This document shows positions 48,251 through 59,700 of a DNA stretch of 64,000 nucleotides, piece by piece (position 1 is the stretch's first letter; every line of letters starts with the position of its first letter). The notes under the pieces were generated by a model. That model saw nothing but the letters and a program-made list of their open reading frames with translations, had not been told where the DNA came from and did no database searches. Location: contig QNGE01000755.1 of assembly GCA_008508345.1 (NCBI GenBank), positions 22,264-86,263 of the forward strand, in the 5' to 3' direction. This DNA comes from Paragonimus westermani. Taxonomy: Eukaryota > Platyhelminthes > Trematoda > Plagiorchiida > Troglotrematidae. The translations under genes were made by a program, and so were the position numbers.

Positions 48251-51200
48251 GTACGTCCATAAACTGAAAATGATGAGAAAATAAATGGGTATTTGTGGAC
48301 AGTCAATGATGTATGCTTGAGTAAGCGCCTTTGTGCTACTGACTGTAGCTGTCACTCACGAGAAATTTCGTGTACGTTATCGTAGTGCCCAAATTATCTA
48401 TCATGAGCCCACTTTGTGTCTGTGGGATGTCAGTTTATTCCACACCAGTTGGTCAACGTAGCCAAAGTGACTGAACGGTCTTTCACACCTCACCTATTTG
48501 TTAATGTAGTCACATTTCCAGCTGATTCATTGGAATTTTGTGCTACGTCCATTCGTGTTAACCAAGTGATCATTGTCAACTAGATAGCCGAAAATGACAC
48601 TGTTGCTACATATTCCTTCATCAGTGTCATCAGCATCGTCAGCCAAGCTGACTGATACAAATCGGGATACCAAGTCATAGGTTTTGTCACAGTGCTATCA
48701 GGAAAACCTGACTTTAGTGATTCGCACAGCCTTGTGGAAACAAATCTAGAAATATGACTGAACATGAACCGTCCCTCAAACATAACAGCAACACAGCACA
48801 AATTAAATGACGCACTTCCAAAGTAGAATTAACTCAATGGACAGCTGTTTGATTACTGAACAGCGTATGGTGTCCATTCATGGGAGATGCAGCGTGTCAT
48901 AATGTGTCGATTGCACCTGCTTGTGTCATTCGCTCAACCATGAAGAAGTTCAAAGCCTATAATTGACAATGTGTTTCATGTTTTAAAAGTTGAGCTGTCC
49001 CGTCCGTTGAACGGAACCGAAATACTTATGCGGCGGAAAATTTTGCTAACCGGTATGTACTATTAAACTGTTGGCACAGACGGCGGTTCCCATACGCACA
49101 TTTGACAGTTGGCTGGCGTACACATTAAAATAATGCGCTATATTAGTTCGGCCGCAATATTTTTACTGCTAAAGCAACTTCAGTAGAATTTATGGAAAAC
49201 GAGAAAGAACACTTCGATGAATACTCTTTGGAGTCGTACTGAGAAAATAAATTGAGTGTGACGGTGGCAAAGTTGGTTATTCACATGAAGTTTGTCGGCG
49301 ATTCTTGCCGCTGTACGTGGAACGATGAATTTCCTGATACTCTAAATATCCGCTTGCTCGGTCTGCCTGAATGGAACGTAGGCACCCATGTTTTTGAGCT
49401 TGCAGCTCGTAGCTGGTTGGGTAGATGTAATCTCAAGTGGTGTTTTTCAAATTTGACCTTCACTGTATGCAGATCTGTTCAGTCGATGCATACCTTTCAC
49501 ATCGAATATGTCATTACGGGCGCAGCTGTGTCATCACATTTTTACAGTCAATAAAATCAAGTATTCTAACGTTTACTGACGTACCCACTATTTCTGTTTG
49601 TCAAGATCTCATTTCGAACCGTAAGTACTGCGATGTTTTAAAAATGCTCCCCTTTGGTATATGGCAAGACTTGGGGATGAATGTTTCTGTTGAGCAGACC
49701 GCCAACCAGAACGAGAACGAATAACACACCCATTAGACGGCGATCATGTAAAGTGCTATGGTAATGTCGTGGTACTACTTGCAGCAACTACACACTGTTC
49801 AGGGTGTGAGGGGACGTACAAGGGTAAGGCGGTTGCATTTCACAGATATGGTAGCCAAGCACTTCGTTCCAATGTCGTGTACGGCAGACAATCGCGTAAA
49901 GTTGTACGTTAGATGACGGACACGGGTAAACAAATTATGACACGTTTGATAAGCACTTGGCTTAACCAAGTGAACTGTTTTAGTAAACTGATATAAATAC
50001 GAAGTGAGCAAAATGTCAAGTGTGTGCACTAACAGGATTTCAGTCTCTGATTTGCTTGCCAGTTCCAAGCAACGTGAAGAAACACCTACTCATTAAATCA
50101 ATTGACGAAATAGATCTCGAATGCCATCTTAACAGCAAACTGTGCAAGATATCCATCAATAGGGTGAACACCAAAATTACTTTTCAGTATGCTCGCAAAC
50201 TCTAGAGTTACAAGATCAGGTGGGTATAACTCACAATTAGCAGGAAATACAAAGCCACTAACCTTCGTACATATGTCGACAAATAGTTGTTTAATAACAA
50301 AATCAGCAGTATTCCAAACAGTACTTCTGTCTTCTATGAGCAGACTTTTCATATCGAATAGAATTACCATTAAACCTACTTAAGCCACTCACACAATTCT
50401 GCGTTAGTTATCAGACTAAATTCGACCAGTTAAACCCGAGAGTTAGTACAGTTTTATAAATTGAGAAATAATCCGATTTGCTGTTACAACGGAAAAAGAT
50501 TGACTTTGTTCTACTTGAGTGGAAACTACAGTCAGAAAAAAAAGCTTACAACATGGCAGTCGTTTGTCAACAATAGAAAATAGAACATCTTGACGAGTTA
50601 TGAAAATGGGAAGGTAAAACGTATAATAGCAGAAATATTAATGTTAGTTAATGGAACATGACTGAGAACGTAGAAGAGTTGTTGGTTCTTAACTCACGTC
50701 TCATCTACGAGAGACTGTAACCGAACAAGTATTTGAAGTGGGACGACCATTTTATTCAAACGAGTTATTTCGGCACATGTTGTATTAAATACAATGCCGT
50801 TGGCGTTTATCTGTCCAACAACAACAGTTACCGAATTTCGGAACCGCAATACTCATTGTCGATCGAGTGGTGAGGTCAGCAGTTTACTTGGCTTCCGAAA
50901 TAACTGCAGGAAATATTTGATTTTATCATAGATTACGCTATGTACCTGATAACGCCTGATCACGGTTCTTTAAATGTTACAAAACTAAATTTTGTATGGT
51001 GTGATAAGAATTCCGCAATATTTGCTCCTGCAAAACTTTTGTTGTGTAAGGCCACCAGGGGCGTTGTTAGTACAGTGCATGGTTGATGTTAACTGGCAGA
51101 AATTGTTAGCTTATACATGATGATTCAGTTGGCAATACATACAGTCCTCAAGGCTTCGCGTTCACCTTTTGTGCTGGTACTACTTCCGGTCCACTTATCT

Positions 51201-51855
51201 ATGTACGTGTTTATAGACATATCTTGAACAGCTGCCCGTTTCTTAGTCTGCTCTCTTTGTAGCTTCATTTGGCGATGATTTACGTTGCTGTTCTGATTAT
51301 CTAGGTGCGAAGGTTAGTAGTAATCAACCGTTCCTAACGAATCTGTTGAATATTGAATAGAAAGTTAGAAAGCTGGTCTTCTTGATATGCAGATGTTCTT
51401 TCCATGGGGATTTCAGAAGCCATAGAGGTAACTTAGAGTGTTTTCCTGATTAAAGTTGGTGAAAATGGTTTCAATAATTGATATGATCGACTGTTTGTAT
51501 GTAACCATGACTGATAGTTTTTGATCGTGTGGTCATAAAGACAGGATTCGTTTTGTTGGCTGCGCAGCACTCGCATTAAAATCGACCTCGGCAATGGGAG
51601 ACCAGAAGTGCAATCAAGTGTCATTCGGAGCGCACCGACACGCATTTCACCGCAATTCTTATAAATGTTTATGCTTCAATCTGAATATCCGCAACCATTG
51701 TATAAGAACATATTTGCACCTGTAGATCGATTAACTTGCGTCACGAGCAATGAAAAACGGTTTCCGGATTGACTTGATGTAAGTTGATTTAATTAATATG
51801 TGTGTAATAGTTCAAAATGCATTACCGATTTTACGGTTGTTGCCTCTTATCATAG
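48251..51855. other. No recognised gene
   Basis: About 3.6 kb. On the minus strand an open frame of 90 codons at 50098-50370 (containing CELYPPDLVTLEFAS and HPIDGYLAQFAVKM) is more protein-like than most in the window, but I do not recognise it and see no splice partners. Another minus-strand frame at 48580-48801 is similar in quality. Confidence 0.45.
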
Positions 51856-51876
51856 GCTTGATCAACACAGGAAACG
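51856..51876 (+). CDS. Possible 21-nt microexon
   Basis: A strong acceptor ('gttgttgcctcttatcatag') and a strong donor (AACG|gtaagt) are only 21 bases apart. In phase 1 the segment reads GLINTGN with one base left over, which fits the next candidate at 51992. It would also accept exon 7 of the KIAA0513-like gene directly. Two consensus signals so close together are unusual, but chance pairs do occur in AT-rich sequence. Confidence 0.32.
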
Positions 51877-51991
51877 GTAAGTCATGAAATTTGTAGTTAC
51901 TGGCCCGTTTGTTTGTCCTGAAAAATATATTGATACTTTCAAACAGTTTGAAGCAGGTTGAATTTCTACAGAGTTTCACATTGACTTGCAG

Positions 51992-52071
51992 GCTCTTTTG
52001 AGGTTGAAAAAGATGGTACTAGTGCCTCTCAAATATACTGTTATCTACAGAACGCAGACTTAACCAGATCC
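51992..52071 (+). CDS. Possible exon, unrecognised
   Basis: The acceptor is 'tcacattgacttgcag' and the donor is GATCC|gtaagc. Only one frame is open: entered in phase 1, it reads GSFEVEKDGTSASQIYCYL then QNADLTRS and leaves in phase 0. The signals are good and the frame fits the microexon upstream and the 31-base candidate downstream. No family is recognised. It may be a C-terminal extension of the KIAA0513-like gene or part of a second gene. Confidence 0.4.
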
Positions 52072-53065
52072 GTAAGCGGATAAACGGTGGATGCGCATTG
52101 GGTCTACGGAAACAATTAGCATTTTTCCGCCCTTCGTTTAAAACACTGTAAGCCGGTTGTCGTTTTGATGTTCCTGCATCGGAATAAATTTGAAGAAACA
52201 TTGTGCAACTACTACTAATGGTTCGTGATTAATGATCGAACTTACATCTCGAATATCCTTTTGTTCCGCACAATCTCACGTGAAAACTTGGTGAAAGAGA
52301 AGTAGTCGCATGTTAATTCACAGGTTGTGAGACGTTATTTCTATAAAAGTGACATATTCTGATTACTACTGCTCTGGTACGCAGACACAACGCCTCGGAA
52401 AACGTTCTCCTTAAACCGTGGTGCGTTCATGTGTAAGTAACTTCATTAAATTTTTCACGTGTGTGCTTGATAGAATCAACCGAATTATTAAGTATTCAAT
52501 CGCTCCAACTGATGGGTTGCACGATCACCATTCGGTGAAACGAATTTCGATCATTTCACTATATGTTAACATGGTCGTGTCTACAACTGTTCAGATGATT
52601 TCGTACTAAAGGAGATCAAAGAACCAGTCCTCCCCACTTCAGAGAAATCAATTCTGAATTGTGTTCAAACTGCTTAGGAGCCCTAAGAAAGATCCAAAAG
52701 CAATATGTTGATCACTGAAACAGCCCTCAATGTAGTATGAAACACTTAACCAAGGCAAATGTACTGCAGATTCAGATTTTGTGTGATTTTAGACATTTAA
52801 ACCTTTCGAAAATTCACACTATTTGAAAGTGGGAAGACGCTGCATTTGAGGATGTGTTACGATACACTGAAAGCGCGGTTGATACCGTCGGTTGGTTGGG
52901 TATTTTTAATTTTAAAACGCTCGCAAGCCGCTCCAAAAACCGCTTAGGATATTGTTAGTTTTGGAAATATGACGTTCTAATATATTTTAATGTATTGTGT
53001 GTGTGTGCATAAAAAAGGTAAAACAATTCTTATATTTGCGCAATTCATGTCTATGCTGTCCTCAG

Positions 53066-53096
53066 TCACATATCGGTAAGCTTATTTCAGACAAAC
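53066..53096 (+). CDS. Possible small exon (31 nt)
   Basis: The acceptor is 'ctatgctgtcctcag' and the donor is ACAAAC|gtaagt. In phase 0 it reads SHIGKLISDK and leaves in phase 1. It also contains an internal GTAAGC and a second 'cttatttcag', so two overlapping splice units are present. It fits the phase of candidates at 51992 and 56091. Confidence 0.3.
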
Positions 53097-53419
53097 GTAA
53101 GTTGGCATCCACGGCTTACAAATGCATACTTGAGGAACGCAACTTGTAATAAGTGGTACACGCACGGTGACCTTCTATCCATTAAAGATTGTATGCATGC
53201 TGATACAGTAACACCTTTTTGGCGTATTTAGTCACAGATCAGCAATCTGAAAAAGTTCTGTTCACAGTATTACACGGGTCACACACGCAACTGATTTTGC
53301 AATCGAACCGAGGCCTCGACCCCTTTAGCTGGAGAGCCTTTTTGTTCATGGTACAAACAGTGTTCATTACTCAGCGTAGGGCGGTCGCTGTGATAGAATC
53401 TGGGACAAAATCACTGTAC

Positions 53420-53653
53420 GATATCCCCACCAAATGTAATACGAATGAAGGTGAATAGTTTGAGCGTCGTGTTTAACATGTTATTGATAAACAGATCGGG
53501 AATAACACAACGTTTCGAGCAAGTTGTAACATATCGCAATATATGTCTTCTTTCTGCTCTGATGAAGTGGTTAAAGGGAACTCAGTGTTTCAAGTTGTAA
53601 TACCCTACGTTTCAACCACCTCGGGTGGCCTTCCTCAGGAGTGTTGTAATCGA
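53420..53653. repeat. PLE-associated upstream repeat (copy 2), cut by gap
   Basis: This is the close copy of 38257-38420 in the same orientation. It differs by a 71-base insertion between two identical 10-base blocks 'caagttgtaa' (53520-53529 and 53591-53600). The hammerhead-like hairpin is present at 53607-53639. The copy runs into the assembly gap at 53654. Confidence 0.75.
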
Positions 53654-53959
53654 NNNNNNNNNNNNNNNNNNNNNNNNNNNNNNNNNNNNNNNNNNNNNNN
53701 NNNNNNNNNNNNNNNNNNNNNNNNNNNNNNNNNNNNNNNNNNNNNNNNNNNNNNNNNNNNNNNNNNNNNNNNNNNNNNNNNNNNNNNNNNNNNNNNNNNN
53801 NNNNNNNNNNNNNNNNNNNNNNNNNNNNNNNNNNNNNNNNNNNNNNNNNNNNNNNNNNNNNNNNNNNNNNNNNNNNNNNNNNNNNNNNNNNNNNNNNNNN
53901 NNNNNNNNNNNNNNNNNNNNNNNNNNNNNNNNNNNNNNNNNNNNNNNNNNNNNNNNNNN
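53654..53959. other. Assembly gap (306 N)
   Basis: A run of N replaces sequence between a PLE-type upstream repeat and a PLE 3' end. The missing bases are likely to be repeat sequence, but the true length is unknown. Confidence 1.
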
Positions 53960-54260
53960 CCACCGTTGTGCGCACAAAAGCGCTTTGTTCAGGCGTTGAG
54001 GTTGCCATGGCCAAACATCCACACCACGACTGATCAAAACACCATGGTTCCAGTTACGTCATAATGGTGACGTAATTGTATCAAAACGTCGTCTCCGTGT
54101 GTGCCTATGACGTGTCTGACCTCACTTGAACTTGCTATTTGTTTTGTTCGCTTTCCCATGACAACTCTGTTTCATATAAATGTTATGTATTTGGCCTGAT
54201 GATGAATAACCGAAAACGAGCTTGTTCGCTACACCATTTTTCTGATGAGTACTTTGGGGA
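53960..54260 (+). mobile_element. PLE 3' end
   Basis: Right of the gap the plus strand reads PPLCAQKRFVQALRLPWPN, the standard C-terminus of a PLE protein (compare NPDLWAQKRFLRTLNLPLP at 30.9 kb). A 3' untranslated region follows with CTGATGA at 54196-54202 and GAAA at 54212-54215, then 'gcttgttcgctac', also present at 31141. Sequence similarity with the other copy continues to about 54260. Confidence 0.78.
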
Positions 54261-54660
54261 TTTTTGAACCTCAATTAGTTTGCGTTCGTTGGATAAAACG
54301 AGGTTTGACCTCAGTAGGCCGCCATGGGTCCAGAGGGCACGACGAGTACACAAACGACCGACAGGTAATGACGAACCGACCGAATGCGATCAGATCGGTC
54401 TGTGTGTGGGTGCCTAAATACCCGGGCTTCGGCCAGACCGATGCGCTGGTAACAGTTTAATGGCGGACCGTATTCACAGGGTGAGACTGACAGACAACAA
54501 TGGGTGTGGGGCAGTTGACTGGGATTCAATGTCTGAGAAAGGCGGGTTGGAGGAATCAGTACTTTTAGACACTGCTTGTGGGAATAATGGTAACAAGTGT
54601 GTAGTCAGACGGGGTCACGAGGATGGACGCGGCAGGGTCAGTCAACGAGAATTTTGACCT
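54261..54660. other. GC-rich block after the PLE 3' end
   Basis: About 400 bases clearly richer in G and C than the surroundings, with 'cagatcggtctg' and 'cggccagaccgatg' forming an imperfect inverted pair near 54390-54445. Open frames on both strands are short and unrecognised. It could be another transposon's leader sequence. Confidence 0.4.
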
Positions 54661-54869
54661 CCAAAAATGTTCTATAATCACAATTCCCATTTTCATCTAA
54701 TCGATCACCATTAACTGATGTTCAGCAATAACTCTTTAAGTTACAAGCATCATGATAAGAAAGCAGCACTTTGTTGGTGGGAGAAAATGTCTTTTTCTAC
54801 GTCATAGAATTTGTGATAGCTATAAACTTTGGAGAAAGCAGTAATATCACTATTGAAACAGTGATTGTT

Positions 54870-55301
54870 AGGCTTGTTCATAAAGGGGATGGGTTGTGAT
54901 TCCAGTTCTGTACAGCTTTCTGGTGATCTGTGGAGGCAAATTTCGTATGCTGCACTGCTTTTTCTGTTAAAATCAGAGGCCTAATTGGAACAGGTTGAGC
55001 AAATTGCAAATTAGACTTTTGGGTGATGGAGCTGGCGATCGTACTAGCAATGGATGCAGTTCTGGACGTGATAAAAAGTGGATCGGTAGTTGTTTCTTTG
55101 TGAGTACTTTCAGTAAACTGAATGGAACAGCTTGATCTCCATTCCTTCATTCAATGCAACTTCGATTCCGGCGAAAACTTTCCGATGTTGCTGAAATGTG
55201 GATGCAGAAATGTGTTTAAAACCAGCTGGTTCATCAATGCACTGTTCTCTGACACTTTTCCATTGCACTAAATTATTATTTACAACTAGATGAGATAACA
55301 T
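54870..55301 (-). other. Open minus-strand segment, unrecognised
   Basis: Two overlapping minus-strand frames cover about 420 bases. The first contains AGFKHISASTFQQHRKVFAG and EVALNEGMEIKLF; the second, in another frame, is Ser/Thr-rich with TASIASTIASSITQKS. The layout could be one coding region broken by a frameshift, or exon remnants. I do not recognise the protein. Confidence 0.3.
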
Positions 55302-55459
55302 AGAACCGGCAAAATCAAACTTTTCAACCCACTGAATGATTTTCGTTTGTTATCATTCAACTAGTTTGAGATGTTCTTACAGTAATCAGGATGGGTATGA
55401 AAATCAGGCAGTAGAGACTGTGAACTGAGTGGTTGTTACCACTTAGGCAATCATGGCTC

Positions 55460-55690
55460 CAGTTTGTAAGTTTGCTTGATTGTGGGTCAGAGGGTGGTTA
55501 GCGGATCGCATGAACTACTTCTGAGCGCAGAATTCAGGGTTGCGCAATAGGATAGTAATGATTTCAGCAAAGGTCAACAATGGGATCGCTTTGCTAGTAT
55601 GTTGTGGGAAATCTCAGACATCTCTCTAATTGACAGAACGATTGCGGTCTGTCAGCTGAGCAGTGATCATGTTACTGGTCAGCAATGCGT
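55460..55690 (-). mobile_element. Diverged PLE 3' end
   Basis: Collinear with the plus-strand reading of 29455-29556 plus the body junction: 'gattgtgggtcagaggg', 'cagggttgcgcaataggat', 'gcaaaggtcaacaatggg' and 'ctaattgacagaacgattg' appear in the same order and spacing. The junction between PLE tail and body matches the uninterrupted right arm at 30.9 kb, so this copy lacks the GIY-YIG insertion. Confidence 0.65.
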
Positions 55691-56090
55691 CAGACAAATG
55701 CCTCATGGTACCACTTGTACACGACGCCCCATACTAACAACGAAATGAGCTGAGATACAGGCTGGCTGTAGCCTACAGAAAACTCTCTCTTGACCGTAAC
55801 ATTATAACAGAATTTGAGCAAAACCTTGAGCATAATTTTTGTAATAGCATTGGCCTCAACGACCCAAAACGCTTTCCTATCTACTATGTTGTGATGACTG
55901 ATGGTCGAATACAAAACACTGCTTGCTCTTCACTCACCTATTGAATACTGGAGAGCATTGGGAATGAAAAGTGAATAGGATTGGCCGGGTAAAACGGGAT
56001 CTGTTTATCTCACTAGTGTAACAGTGGTCTGTTGTTTGTACGATAACTGAATGACATTCAAGGTATGACAAAACTTTTTGTTTTGCTCAG

Positions 56091-56281
56091 ATGTGTGTCA
56101 GTACAGTAATGCGGAAGTGGGCAATAGTCTCAATGGGAGACTGATCGAAGGATGTGGGTCGTGTGAATGGTTCTGCAACAAGTACCTTAAAAACTGGGAA
56201 TATTTGTATGAGAGTAATTTTTTTATTCTGACCTTCCAGCCATTCAACCATTCACTGAAATCTGTCCACGCGGCACGCTAA
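56091..56281 (+). CDS. Possible terminal exon, cysteine-rich
   Basis: A strong acceptor ('ctttttgttttgctcag') is followed by an open frame, entered in phase 1, reading VCQYSNAEVGNSLNGRL, IEGCGSCEWFCNKYLKN and on to TAA. Four cysteines lie within about 28 residues. It fits the phase of the 53066 candidate. No family is recognised and no strong internal donor is present, so it would be a last exon. Confidence 0.35.
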
Positions 56282-56339
56282 TTCCCCTCGGTGTTCTATT
56301 TTCCTGTCTGAATATCATTTAAATATATCTGTCTTCCAA

Positions 56340-56610
56340 TTTGAACATCACTTAAGTGTGATCGCAGCTTCCTCCTTCGGACAGACATTCCAGCCAACCT
56401 CTCTCAAAAGTAGAACTAGACTCGAATTCCGCTAACTTCATAGCTCGTCAGTAGTGCATATCGTTGTCACGGCCGGAAGTGGAAGCCCGTTCACGCTTTC
56501 AGACGGCAACCATATTGACCACTACGCGATTGATCTCCTATTAGTAACTACCGAACTGTCACAATTGAAAGCTCAGCCACCTCCAGTTACGATTGGTGAT
56601 CAGGTTGCAA
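56340..56610 (-). mobile_element. Diverged SINE copy with body (copy 3)
   Basis: On the minus strand it begins 'gttgcaacctgatcacc' like the other heads, has an A box TGGTCAATATGG (plus 56510-56521) and a degraded B box (plus 56473-56488). It continues through 'ccggccgtga', 'atgcactactgacgagc' and 'gagaggttggctggaatgtc' into the PLE-related body. Head and body are joined as in copy 1. Confidence 0.65.
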
Positions 56611-56617
56611 CAAAAAT

Positions 56618-56790
56618 ATGCACCACTGACGAGCCCTAACTAGAACGCAACTAACGTCTAGTGCTTCCTTCATAAATAGGCTGGTTAGAAAATTCCGTTC
56701 GATTGTGGGGTCTACGATCATTCATAAATGATGCTTAACTTGAAATTAAAAGAATCCATCCATCTATTCATCAGATAACTAAAGCTGTTT
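56618..56790 (+). repeat. Partial SINE body, inverted against copy 3
   Basis: It starts 'tatgcaccactgacgagccc', directly beside the start of the minus-strand copy. It continues through 'aaataggctggttagaaaa' and 'gatgcttaacttgaaat' in the body order. The pair is therefore head to head. Confidence 0.6.
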
Positions 56791-59700
56791 TGACTAATAT
56801 GGCGTCATATAAAAAGAATGGTCCTTATTACATATACTGCACTGTTGTTATACAGCCAACAGTACAAACAGAACCATCGCACAAAAATCCTAGCATTAAA
56901 TCGAAATTTTCAAGGTAGAATTTTTGAAGAAGCAACGCCATGACACTTTAAAAGAACGTGTTGACTGAAACGCGTATTTATTGTGCAGATACTGCAGCAG
57001 TGGGGTGAGTGGATTAAACGGTAAAACATGAATGTGCTCCATTTTCTCATCGACTTGACATGAGTGTTTTGTCAGTGGGCTCGGTTAAAATGGTCTGCTA
57101 GTGCACATGGATGCAACTACTTACAGATGGATGATTGGGTTTACGAGTACAAAAGTATGATGGTGAACGTACTATTAATTACATGCTATCAACTGGGCCT
57201 TATCCAATTTGCAATTCTTAGTTTGTTAGTTGTAACTGCTACTTCCCAACCTGTTCAATAGTCAACATCTTTGTAACAGTGAGTCTGCCTTTTCCTTTAG
57301 GCTAGAGCTTTTGCCTAGCTGAAGTAACCCTTCGGTTAATAGAAAGGCTAGCTTCTTAAATGTCGAAAAGTGTCAGCATTCGTGTTTTTTACTGTCTACA
57401 GGATCACACTAATATTGATCCCTAATTTTTAGCCCATGAGCGGGTTTCAGAATGCCTAAGGTGGTCACACAGCCCTCCGCCAAACTACATATTGGTAAAT
57501 AGGCTAAATCAATTGAGACTGATCTATTCATTAACAGTCGGTCATTTAATGATTAAGACATATTAGCGAGCGTGTAATCGACAGGGTAACAGGATGGCAA
57601 AGGAAACAATCCTGCTTGTGCGTAACTACGAGGTTTAGGTTTGATACTTCGCTAAACTTGATGATTAGATGAGCCCTCTGACAATATACTCAACGGATAT
57701 AGACTACCTTCTACAACTAACAGTGCTTGTCATTTGGTGACCTTGCAGAAGTAACGGTGTAGGAAGTGTAAACGTTGCAATCGAACGTATTTTGGTAGCG
57801 CATGTAGCACAAGTAAAACCGAAAGGTGCAAATGCACGTGAAGCCTGTAAACACTATCTGGTGTACGACATCTGATGCCACATGTGCTATGGGGTTTGTG
57901 TGTATTATTGAATTACTAGGCTATCGGGAGCTGGTTATGTAGGTGTTTAATGTGCTTCATGATAAGACTCGTGCAACCTAGCATATCCATATCATTAAGA
58001 TCCTCTACAGTAATTAAGCATGTTACCAAACGCAAACAAATCTTCGACGAAACCACTATTAAACGTGTAGTTTAAACCAAAAGGATACAGAATGGACGAT
58101 ATTCTAGTCTTTGACAATTTGCGTCACTTAGTCGCAAGCATGGCCTTACTCATATTCTGTTCAACTTCCCCAGATGACTGTTGTAATGATGTGGAGTAGC
58201 ACATGTAGACGCTGTTGTTCGCTAACTACAAACATTACTATTTGATAGCATTCACATTAAAATGATGACGGTTGGGAACTTGATGCGGCAAACATCCAAC
58301 GAAGAAGTCTTTCGCATTTTGTCTTTCAGATAACATTTAGTCAACGTCAAAATTGACAGAGTACAACCGACTCTGAGCAGTCACTATCCGTTATCTGATC
58401 TACACAAACAACTATGGCAAATACGTTAAGCAAGGCAAGTTTCTAACCTTATCTGGTGGTGGAGGCAATTACTTAAGCGCAACCAAGAGAATTTTAGGTT
58501 AACGATTTACAAAAAACTTGTTACCGCAACCGATAACAACTTTCATGTGGGTGCGCACACAAACACAACATATCTCGTCAAAACGTTATCATATGTTGTT
58601 ATCCAAAAGTAATCCAACTCTCAACTGAGCAGCATGTTAAGCTTAGTTTGTCAAACAATCTTTAAGAGGCAAAGGTGGATAACACAGTCTATCTGCCTAA
58701 TTCAGTGCCAACCAATTGATTTTGCTAAACAAAACAACTTGCTTATTATTATGAAATTACTTAACGGTTACAGAATTTCTTCGTAGCGCTCAGTTGATGA
58801 CAGGAAAAAAATACTAACATTCGGTGTCACGTGTTTTCTGCTATTGTGTGAATCGAATGGACTATTGCATCTTATTTGATTCAGTGCATCGTTCTCTGAA
58901 CAGTAGGAAACAATGGAAAATTAATCTCCATACGGGGCTACGGTGAGATGTGGAACCAGTGCTAGCAGTGTGTACGTTTATGAGCACAGATGGGTGAAGT
59001 GGAAAGGAGCACTGTTTGTTTATTCATATGCCATTAACAGTCTGAGAAGTGTTCTATCAGGGTACTAGTAATTTCAGAAAAACTAATAGATTTTAAGAGT
59101 TTTAGATGCGGATAAATTTACTGTGGTTTAGGTGAATCATCAACGAGAACTGATGTACACTAGAACAGCGATTAACAGGTGTAGACATTGGGTGACGGAC
59201 AGGATATGAGAGGGAATACACGCAGGAATCTTGCGTTGTTTTGTATGCGAATTTCAATCGATTTGAAATGTCAAAACTATCAACACATGTAATCGCGAAG
59301 GCTCATGCGGACGGTTGTTCTCCCTGTAGGCAGACATTGATTACCATGAAATTTTTTCCGACCATTGACTTTCTCATTTGTTTTTACAGTTTCAGAGGAA
59401 GATCCTTCAAGCTTCCATCCATCTTGAGGTAGAGCGGGCCATAGATTAGTCCACTAAGAAAAATTCCATTGGCGCAGTGCAGGCTGACTTCCATTCCGCC
59501 ATCCGATAAGCAGAATTTTGCTAATGCGGCTGGCCTACCTGGGTAGAAAATACCCCCCAAACTGTCTACTCTGCTTGAAATATGAATGAGAATAGTATGT
59601 AACTACGTTTTAGGAAGAGTGACGTACATCCGATGTTCAGTTCCCGGGAAATGCGTTTGTATAAAAAGACTGATTCATCGGTTGATGAGATGTTAGTCAG

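Noticed and set aside
53543..54064. Open frames of 124-173 codons across the gap on both strands
   Set aside because: They are open only because N codons are not read as stops; only the last stretch on the plus strand (PLE C-terminus) is meaningful.
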